Part shown: one piece after another, positions 58,301 through 64,000 of the stretch
Position numbering within the stretch: the first letter of the stretch is position 1
Layout: each line of letters starts with the position of its first letter
DNA from: Branchinecta lynchi
Lineage: Eukaryota; Arthropoda; Branchiopoda; Anostraca; Branchinectidae
Assembly: GCA_023053575.1 (NCBI GenBank)
Contig: JAKZAP010000004.1
Location: 24,853,252-24,917,251, forward strand
Reading direction: 5' to 3'
DNA: 64,000 bases
Made by a program: the position numbers and the translations under genes
The notes under the pieces: generated by a model
What the model saw: the letters and a program-made list of their open reading frames with translations, nothing else
Databases searched by the model: none
Told to the model about the DNA's origin: nothing

Positions 58301-59414
58301 TCAGCGCATCAGGTGTGGCCATCGGCCATGGGAACGAGCTCGAATAATTTCCGACGTGGCCTCCATGGCCTGTACCGATGTTTTCAAAAGTTGCTTGGAA
58401 GTTTGCCTTGGGTGAAGAAAAGGTTTCGAGAAGTAAATTTTGCTGTTTCTCATACCCTCATCTGTTTCTTAAAGGACCTCTCGCACTATCGAAGTCTGCG
58501 CATTCTCTCAGAAACATAGATTGGTTGCAGTGTAAGAGTTGGGCTGAATCCTTTGTGGCTTCGTATTGTCAGTACTCTATTAAGTATTTACACTAATTGA
58601 ATACATTCATACCCGCATTATTTACTCTTCAACTTACAGTATTTTAAAATAGTTGAATACTTTAAAACTTTGCTGTGTGTTTCGACAAGTAACCCACTGC
58701 TTTGGCTCTTTTAAGCCTTTGCCGAAACCCGTTGACTCATAGCGAAAACAGGGAAACAATTTACGTAACCGGTTTTTCTGATGGAAAAACCTCTCGCAGA
58801 CAACCGTCAACAGCGTGATAAACATCGAAGGTAGCAAAACACGGCAAGTGAGAAGATCAGCGTGGTTTTGCTAGAGGGGTTAGAATGTACCGTACGAAAT
58901 TGGGGTCTCTTGGTTTAGAAATATATGGAGTGATTATGCAAGTACGTTGCGTTAGTATTATAGGTAAGACAGGTCCTTTAACATATAATAGTCATCAACC
59001 TGTTTGTTATATGCTAATATGACATTGACAGACATTTGGCAAAAACACCTGCCCCAGAATAGGGATCCTGACTTTCTCGGTTTTCGGCGTGGGTTCATTT
59101 TATTGTTTTAACAAGATATAGCTGACGTGTTCGTTTTGAATTGTCAAACATGATTCGCAGTCAGCTTGGGCTGAAGGAATATTCATACGCTAATAATAAG
59201 TCATACCTATCTGAGTCAAATGTTCAAGTAAAACAGTTGGCCACAACGAGTGGCCCCGAAAAGCTTGCACGAAATGGTCACTTTGAAAGCAGTCCTTATT
59301 TCTTGACGATGGAAAAGATGTACAAGCCGACCTAATGTCCTTATTTAATGTGAATAAAAATATAGTACTTACTAACGCTCCAGAAACAAGTGCTAAAATT
59401 ACAGCAAGTCGCAT
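39990..59414 (-). CDS. Secreted protein: OBP-like cysteine domain plus two 119-residue repeats
   Basis: Gene assembled by eye from eight minus-strand exons: 59414-59373, 58406-58157, 51227-51190, 46987-46949, 45628-45451, 44068-43992, 43496-43361 and 40750-39990. All donors are GTAAGT or GTAAGA and the phases 0,1,0,0,1,0,1 fit, giving 1521 nt or 506 residues. Residues 1-15 form a signal peptide (MRLAVILALVSGALA). Cysteines lie at about 112, 116, 159, 191, 200 and 210. The C-x3-C, x42, and C-x8-C spacings match conserved spacings of PBP/GOBP odorant-binding proteins, but the first OBP cysteine is absent and one extra lies after the last. Several N-glycosylation sequons are present. The last exon holds two acidic, His-rich and basic repeats. 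Known: OBPs are small secreted carriers of hydrophobic ligands. Inference: a divergent OBP-like domain with a long extension; the function is unknown. Transcript data would settle exons 3 and 4, which are very short. Confidence 0.68.
41038..43080 (+). mobile_element. Family Y copy 2, full length
   Basis: Starts TTGTGTTGCTAGCAACAC (hairpin) and ends CAGGCAACGTAGGTCTAGTT after a GTCGGCGAAGCCGGACAAAG motif. The inside repeats blocks such as CTCATAATCATCTTCGGC. No protein is evident. It lies in the last intron of the secreted-protein gene. Confidence 0.65.
43361..43496 (-). CDS. Exon 7: linker to the repeat domain
   Basis: 136 nt after CATTTTAG, phase 0 in and 1 out, donor GTAAGA. It begins GCIAPKSAALLDGLADSQ and turns acidic (YDNEDHESKSL), leading smoothly into the acidic start of exon 8. 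It supplies the last cysteine. Confidence 0.62.
43832..43891 (-). other. Candidate 60-nt cassette exon
   Basis: Lies between exons 6 and 7, bounded by a CTGCCACGTAG acceptor and a GTAAGT donor. Phase 0 to 0, open, reading ILCSLLRPRKPVVYFHSNQE. Including it would keep the frame. It may be an alternative exon or chance. Confidence 0.3.
43992..44068 (-). CDS. Exon 6: C-x8-C helix
   Basis: 77 nt between TTTGTTTGTTTTTCAG and GTAAGT. It reads NAPETTADCRSALLKFTC and onward to LTTG. The two cysteines are separated by eight residues, as for C5-C6 of OBPs. Confidence 0.68.
44372..44480. repeat. Palindromic hairpin element
   Basis: CCATCATCACTTCCATATAG and its complement flank a short loop, and the match extends outward imperfectly (GGATTTTCGCC against GCGGAAAATCC). 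It is a small foldback in intron 5 of the minus-strand gene. Confidence 0.7.
45451..45628 (-). CDS. Exon 5: central helices with fourth OBP-type cysteine
   Basis: 178 nt, phase 0 in and 1 out, donor GTAAGT. Only one of the three frames is open. It reads from DNANSLNGSTLHLDIINKSS to NMSNSTTNL, with a cysteine 42 residues after exon 4's second. Several NxS/T sequons follow one another. The CTTGCAG acceptor has a weak pyrimidine tract, so the upstream border may differ. Confidence 0.65.
46949..46987 (-). CDS. Exon 4: 39-nt microexon with C-x3-C
   Basis: Acceptor CCTTTTTTTCAG, donor GTAAGT, phase 0 to 0. It reads TCIPRCFIRKLLS. The C-x3-C pair followed by a helix is the C2-C3 signature of odorant-binding proteins. 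Confidence 0.62.
47226..47850. mobile_element. MITE family P with an internal direct duplication
   Basis: Ends AACCAGGCTTCACCTTCCAG and GAGGTGAAGCCTGGCTT are inverted, with TTA outside. The left about 260 bp are present twice in direct order (from 47229 and from about 47490), making this copy longer than that at 12.06 kb. Confidence 0.7.
47851..51189. other. Intron 3 remainder of the minus-strand gene
   Basis: Mostly unrecognised. A candidate exon lies at about 49430-49400 (minus strand): acceptor ACTTCTTCAG, donor GTAAGT, with one frame reading VNGLFFCIALLLQSWA, but its phase does not fit the assembled transcript. Several T runs are present. Confidence 0.4.
51190..51227 (-). CDS. Exon 3: 38-nt microexon
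   Basis: Flanked by TTTTCTTCTAG and GTAAGT, phase 1 in and phase 0 out. It reads GNRSSLAVKDRRG with one sequon. It is needed to bring exon 2 (phase 1) into frame with exon 4 (phase 0). Confidence 0.55.
51404..52011. mobile_element. MITE split by a second MITE
   Basis: Outer ends TAATACGCCCCTCATAAAAT and ATTTTATGAGGGACGTATTA are inverted. It is the reverse of the uninterrupted element at 1198-1607. The insert is at 51644-51822. Confidence 0.8.
51644..51822. mobile_element. 179-bp MITE with 13-bp inverted ends
   Basis: GAGGGGTTACTCA and TGAGTAACCCCTC are exact inverted repeats. CTTCC stands on both sides, and the empty copy at 1.37 kb has it once, indicating a target duplication of about 5 bp. 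The inside is rich in CGGCACC and CGGTGTACAC. Confidence 0.8.
52441..52462. repeat. GA microsatellite
   Basis: A run of about ten GA units in intron 2 of the minus-strand gene. Confidence 0.9.
52718..53636 (+). mobile_element. Family X copy E
   Basis: Start ATGGCACTTGCCCTTCGATC with GTCCGTCCGTCGGTCGGTCC; end AACAAGTGCCATTTGAGCTC and GTAGCTCTTATT. One diverged set of the 281-bp-type unit is inside, with G tracts. It interrupts family Y at the T-rich stretch. Confidence 0.7.
54848..55168 (+). pseudogene. C-terminal end of a non-LTR retrotransposon reverse transcriptase
   Basis: A 106-residue open frame to TGA: EIESLQIRACRIMLGQKYNG, then LEPLHVRRENLILRFGRSIL, SEKHRDILP and NRYSNSFVPYF. This is the usual C-terminal tail of Jockey/CR1-type LINE ORF2, after the polymerase. 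The 5' part is missing (a dead-on-arrival insert). It is followed by a 3' UTR and a TCTA tail. Confidence 0.75.
55290..55341 (+). repeat. TCTA microsatellite tail of the LINE
   Basis: About twelve TCTA units directly after the LINE 3' UTR (TCAATAAACATA). Family Z resumes at TCGTGCTGACAGACGG, so the tail marks the insertion border. Confidence 0.85.
55561..56768 (+). mobile_element. Family X copy F, start module missing
   Basis: G-tract units (GGGGGAGTGGAGGGAGGGG, GGATCCGGCAACTATTGG) then the 100-bp-type units, ending AAGTGCCATATGAGCTTACA and GCTCTTGTT. It joins family Y directly on both sides. Confidence 0.6.
57506..57940 (+). repeat. Extra copy of the family Y 3' part
   Basis: Repeats the block from AAAATTACGGATAGCTTTAT to GGCAACGTAGGTCTAGTT, with the GGCGAAGCCGGACAAAG motif present about three times. 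Confidence 0.65.
58157..58406 (-). CDS. Exon 2: N-terminal region of the secreted protein
   Basis: 250 nt, phase 0 in and phase 1 out. The acceptor is CTTTTCTTCACCCAAG and the donor GTAAGA. It starts ANFQATFENIGTGHGG and includes two glycosylation sequons (NYS, NQT) and a helical stretch with LDQLRDAARNSIMSMG. It contains no cysteine. It could match the first OBP helix lacking its usual cysteine. Confidence 0.72.
58640..58980. repeat. Dispersed repeat in intron 1, inverse of 12.59-12.96 kb
   Basis: Reverse complement matches include TGCGTTAGTATTATAGGTAA, ATGGAGTGATTATG and ACTTTAAAACTTTGC-like stretches. No coding frame is seen. Confidence 0.6.
59373..59414 (-). CDS. Exon 1: signal peptide
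   Basis: Codes MRLAVILALVSGAL and ends at GTAAGT, phase 0. With the first residue of exon 2 the cleavage site would be ALA|N. An in-frame ATG lies nine codons upstream (59441), but the inner ATG puts the hydrophobic core at the very N terminus, so I prefer it. Confidence 0.72.
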
Positions 59415-59452
59415 AGTAGAAGTAGATCGAATAGAACACATTTAATGACAGT

Positions 59453-59487
59453 ACTGATCACCAACTACCATTTCAGACGTATTTATA
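59453..59487 (-). promoter_or_regulatory. TATA box and initiator of the secreted-protein gene
   Basis: TATAAATA (minus strand of 59480-59487) lies about 32 bp before the A of an arthropod-type TCAGT initiator (59457-59453). Transcription from about 59455 would give a 41-nt leader before the ATG at 59414. The spacing is what a TATA-Inr core promoter needs. Confidence 0.6.
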
Positions 59488-59489
59488 CA

Positions 59490-60530
59490 AACTGACGGGC
59501 CCATTCATGACAATAATTGGACCTGCACCTTTGTTTGTGATAATGGACTTTTACAAATAACAAAACAATTCATTTCCGTCAAGAGCACTTCCATTGCGGC
59601 GGCATGTCCATATTCCTTGTAGTTTGGTGGTGCATTTACACGCTGCGTAAAATCCGAACGTAGTTACGTCCGTTTTTATTGGAGTGTTCCTTGGAACAAT
59701 CCACTATTTCGAGCGCTGTAGCAGCTTTCGATTTTCGGTTTCCGGTTTTCACCGTATTTTGTGGAGCTCATAAGTCGTGAACCAGTGCAAGTATCAAGTT
59801 CAAACTTGGTACGCTAGTGGTATTGGGGCATAGTAATGTGCCTTTTGGGGGCCAAGTTTATAACTTTACCAGGACTGGACATAGGACGATGAAATTCCTT
59901 GTACTTGTAGTTCCTAGGGCTGGGAAATTGCTTTTAAAGTTGCACCCCCCCCCCTCTCCCGTTTGTGGGCAACTGGGCCCAGATTTCTCATGAGTTTAGT
60001 TCGTCTATGACGGGTCTCAAGTCCAACTCTTGAATATTTGGGGAGAATATCTATGGATGATGATTTGGTGTAACATCAAGAAATAAGACGACGTGCCGCA
60101 CTTTAATCTTTAATGGACAGTTGGAAACTCGACTGTTTTGTCATATGATCGATGATATGCCATTCTTAATGAATTGTGACAAAGGGAGCATTAGTCTGCT
60201 ACAAATTGGTCGATTGCACTTGTTATTACCTTGCTAATGGACAAGAGCTTTAAAGGGTGGGACTGGCAGGCAGACAATTCAGTGTTCGAACAAATGCTAT
60301 TCTGGCAAGATCTTCAACATTTCTTTGGATTTATACTGGCGGTTTGTTTACATTTAGAGCTTTTAAAGGGGGGTGATTACAAGGTTATTTCAGTACTTGT
60401 TTGGTTTAATGGGGATGAGAAATGTCTTGTCTCTAAAGCTGTTTGTGTATAAATGTGATAAACATTTTACTTTTACGCTCCACGTCTGAGCGCTTGCGCA
60501 CTTATTGTTGATATAGAGATTATTTCTGGC
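59490..60530. other. Upstream region of the minus-strand gene, nothing recognised
   Basis: No gene, tandem array or family member is seen apart from a C run near 59945. It may hold regulatory DNA for the gene starting at 59414. Confidence 0.5.
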
Positions 60531-60534
60531 GCAC

Positions 60535-61970
60535 AAGACCCAAGATTTCGAGGGGACCCCAAAAACTTAATATTTGATCCAGACAATTGGGTCTTTGTAG
60601 ATATCCGGTCTTCGCCAGATTCCTTTAACATTTATATTGTTATAATTTAAAAATAGATTAATTTCAATGGATAATCATCTGAGAAAACCAAGTTCAGATC
60701 TAGATTCAGCATGTGTACTGTACGTCATACTTTTGACGAAATTGATCAAAACTTCCTGCTTTACTTCTGCCAAAATTCTGGTTTCTGCCGGATTCCGGGC
60801 GAACTATTTGTCTGGCGAGAAAATAATTTTTATATACGGATTCAGCATACCTCCTGACGAATACATCGAACCTTTAATCAACTTCAAATAATACTTTTAC
60901 TTATAAAAAAAAATCCGGTTTCTGTCGGATTATTGGCCTTTTCTCCGGGTAGAAAATGATTGTCATATACGTCTGCAGCATGTCAACTTACCCACAAATC
61001 GACTATGTCATTAGCTGTTAAAACAAGACCTAAGGTTTCGATGGGATCCCAGAAATCTAATATTTGTGCCAGACAACTGCGGGTCTTGTCTTCGCCAGAT
61101 CCAGTCTTCGCCAGGCTAATCATCTAAGAAAACCAAGTTCAGATATGGTATACCTCTGTCAGCCATATCTATTTTGACGATACTGACCGAAACTTCGTGC
61201 TTTACTTCTGCCAAATTTCCGGTTTGTCCTTGTCCAGCAAAAAAAAGAAAACTCAGAAACGAATTCAGTAGATCTCCATATTAAAGGACATCTAATCAAC
61301 TTCAAATAGAACTTTAACTTACAAACAAATTTCCGGTTTCAACCACATTTCGGACGAATTATATGTCCGGCGAGGAAATGGTTTTCATCATCGTGATCAG
61401 CATGTCTTCTTACCCCTACACCAAACATCTAATAAACAATTTTCCGGTTTATGCCGGATTCCTGACGAATTACTTGTCCGGCGAGGAAATAGTTTTCATC
61501 ATCGTGTTTAGCATGTCTTCTTACCCCATAATCGACTATCATATTAGCTGTTTAAAAATATTTTTGTTTGTCTACTAATTTGAACCCCCTCCCCACCCCT
61601 AAATTGTTGGACTACAGAGCCCATCTACGAACGACCCAAAGAATCTTCACACCCAGTTTCATCAAGATAGTTATCGTGCTGACAGACGGACAGCTTTTGC
61701 GACGTCATAGGTATCCCTCCGCTTACGTTCTGGGATTTCAAAAACGTGTTCGCCCCTTCGTTTGAGCCCCCTTCCTCACCCCTAAATGTCGGGCTACAAA
61801 GCCCATCTACGAATTCGACCTGTCCCGTGACCCAAAGAATCGTCACACCAAGTTTCATCAAAATATCGCGCATTCCGTTCGAGATTTATCGTGCTGACAG
61901 ACGGACAGAGAGACGGATCTGATCCGTCTGATCCTACGAAGTCATAGGTATCCCTCCACCCAAAAACGAG
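60535..61970 (+). mobile_element. Family Z copy 3
   Basis: Repeats the start (AAGACCCAAGATTTCGAGGG, and again GGTTTCGATGGGATCCC near 61030), several TTTCCGGTTT and GCCGGATTCC units, and two right ends with GTGCTGACAGACGGACAG and GTCATAGGTATCCCTCC. It looks like two copies joined. Confidence 0.55.
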
Positions 61971-62059
61971 CATTAATCACGCAGTTATTTGAAATACACT
62001 CGGATATGCGCAAAGTGTAAACCCAACATGACTCATGGAGAGCTGAAAACAGTTATGAC

Positions 62060-63050
62060 CAAAGACCAAAGGTTTCGATGGGATCCCGAAAACGTAATAT
62101 TTGATCCAGACAATTGTGTCTTGCAGATATCCGGTTCCTATTAAAATTCAAAGACATATTATAATAATAATGTACTTTTTGGGATCCCAAAACGTAAGTG
62201 GAGGGATACCTATGACATCGCAAAAGTCATCGCAAATGTTTTGAAAACTATTTTCTTGCCGGACAAGTAGTTCATCGGGAATCCGGCTAAAACCGGAAAG
62301 TTTGTTAAAAGTAAAAGTTTTATCTGAAGTTGATGTCCGATTTAGGGGTAAGGAGACATGCTGAATCCGAATATGAAAATGATTTTCTCGTCGGAAAGGT
62401 AGATCGCTCGGAATCCGGCCAAAACCTGAAAATTTTGTCAAAAATTAAAGTTTAATCGGAAGTTGATTAGAGGTTTTATTGAAGGACAGGGAAACATGCT
62501 GATTCCGAATATGAAAACTATCTTCTCGGAAAAAATTTTAATAAGTAAAAGTTTTATATGAGTTTCATTAAGGGTAAGAAGAGATGCTGAATCCGTATAT
62601 GGCATTCATTTTCTGCCTGGACACTTAGTTCGCCACGAATCCGGCTGAAATCGGAATATTTGTTAAAATTTGAAGTTCATCTGAAGTTGATTAGAGGTTC
62701 GACATAGGGGTAAGGAGATACGCTGAACCCGTTTTTGAACTTCATTTTTTTACAAGACACGTAGTTCTTCCGGAATCCGGCTGAAACCGGAAATGTGGCA
62801 GAAGTAAGGTAGGAACTTTCGTCAAAGTAGATATGACGCAGGCTATAGGGGTAAACGCACATGCTGAATCCATATTTGAACTTGGTCTTTTCAGATGATT
62901 ACCATTTGCCTTAGTATGTTTCTAAATTTTATTAGTAAAGTGCTCAAGGAGTCTGGCGAAGACTGGACCCCTATAAGACCCGATTGTCTGGATCAAATAT
63001 TAAATTTTTGGGATCCCATCGAAACCTTTGGTCTTGTTTTCCTTAATAGC
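62060..63050 (-). mobile_element. Family Z copy 4, reverse orientation
   Basis: Begins with a short forward start (GGTTTCGATGGGATCCC at about 62080) and then runs in reverse from TGGGATCCCAAAACGTAAGT (62180) to GGATCCCATCGAAACCTTTG (63010). Units contain GAATCCGGCTGAAACCGGAA. Confidence 0.55.
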
Positions 63051-63149
63051 CTGTATTCTATATGCTAGCATTGGATCGTCGTTCAGGCAAATTACACAAG
63101 ACAAATTACATAAAAAGACATAAATGTGTGCCAAATAATGCCACTGGCT

Positions 63150-63955
63150 AGCAGAGATGGGCAAATCCGAATCGAATCCGGACTCAAATCTTCTGCTTGC
63201 CAGGCAGGATTTGGATTTGGACTCGGATTCCAAACACTCATTCTTACGAATCAGCTCAAATTTCTAGTCTACATCCTTCCAGTTTCCGTTTCCCAATTTT
63301 TACAGTGTGGGCTTGGGCAATCAAATTTGTGATCTCCACCACCAACCGTCCTCAGCAATCTATCACGTTATCGGATTACCTTAGATGTCAGCATAGATCG
63401 ACACGCACATTTTATCTTTCGTTATTTTATTTTGATCTGCATGTCGTTCAGTCCGCACCGTTCTTCTGGTCTTTAGTTACAAGTCTGTTGGTTCCGCATC
63501 GTTTGCCTGTTGTGATTGTGGTAGATTTTATGATTTAGTTTTGTTTTGTTTTTTCGCTGAGGACGGTTTGCCGGAAGTGCAACCGAAATATCCGAAATTT
63601 ATTTATCCCTCGCATATCATCTTGGAGGGGTAACTATAGCTGATCAAGAAAAAAAAAACCCCGAAAATCTCGTTTTATTCGATTGTATTTGAAATGAATG
63701 GTCAGCTTGGCTTCAAACCTTATACTATAACCTATGAATATGATTTGATTTTTATTAAGGTCATGCGGATTCGACTCCGGATTCGAATCCTCAGTATGAA
63801 ATGGTGGGTTCGGAATCGGATTCGTGCCTATAGCCCTGGATTCGTATTCGGAATCGGATTAGTACCTATAGCCCTGGATTCGGATTCGGAATCGGGATTC
63901 ATACCGAGTCCTGGATTTGGATTCGAATCCTTTCATGATAAGATTCACCCATCTT
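63150..63955. repeat. GGATTCGGATTCGGAATCGG-type minisatellite region
   Basis: Clusters of ATTCGGA/TCCGAAT at 63165-63245 and, more regularly, 63765-63955, where a unit of about 41 bp (with CTATAGCCCTGGATTCG) repeats. The middle part is unrecognised, with a long T-rich stretch. Confidence 0.6.
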
Positions 63956-64000
63956 TGAAGGCTAGTCATCTGAGAAAACCAAGGTCATGTATGTATTCAG

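Noticed and set aside
60231..60452. 73-codon plus-strand frame with a Trp- and Phe-rich start
   Set aside because: Single unsupported frame with no splice or family evidence and no recognisable motif.

Overview
This is eukaryotic DNA, most likely from an arthropod. Two genes with large, spliced introns sit in a sea of repeats. Evidence: long introns with strong GTAAGT-type donors, a CYP2-clan cytochrome P450 of arthropod style, a TATA plus TCAGT initiator pair, and many transposon families. I cannot name the species. A hexapod is suggested by the odorant-binding-protein-like cysteine spacing of the second gene. A 100-N run at 33957-34056 marks an assembly gap.

Layout. (1) A P450 gene runs on the plus strand from 650 to 37996 in seven exons. 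Their phases chain without a break to give a 503-residue protein with all the expected P450 motifs. Its fifth intron is about 27 kb and holds most of the mobile DNA in the left half. Intron 2 starts with a GC donor. (2) About 2 kb of intergenic DNA follows, with a perfect 27-bp inverted repeat. (3) A convergent gene runs on the minus strand from 59414 down to 39990. I assembled eight exons into a secreted protein of about 506 residues. It has a signal peptide, a cysteine domain whose spacing resembles insect odorant-binding proteins, and a C-terminal exon with two 119-residue repeats rich in Ser/Glu, His and basic sites. A TATA box and initiator lie just upstream of its start. (4) From 60.5 kb to the end there are only repeats and a minisatellite.

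Mobile DNA. The clearest element is a tyrosine-recombinase retrotransposon at 10056-16548 (minus strand). It has the A1-coding-B1-A2-B2 split direct repeats typical of Ngaro/PAT-type elements, with recognisable decayed RNase H and recombinase segments. It sits inside a copy of a repeat I call family Y. Three large non-coding families (X, Y and Z here) have fixed ends but differing, internally tandem cores, and they are nested in each other up to three levels deep at 52.7-57.9 kb. There are also several MITE or foldback families, two 5'-truncated LINE 3' ends with TCTA tails, a U6 snRNA pseudogene and several minisatellites.

The two genes share no visible pathway. The P450 is an ER monooxygenase of unknown substrate. 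The minus-strand protein is secreted and of unknown function. Family letters X, Y, Z, W and P are my own labels for use within this window.
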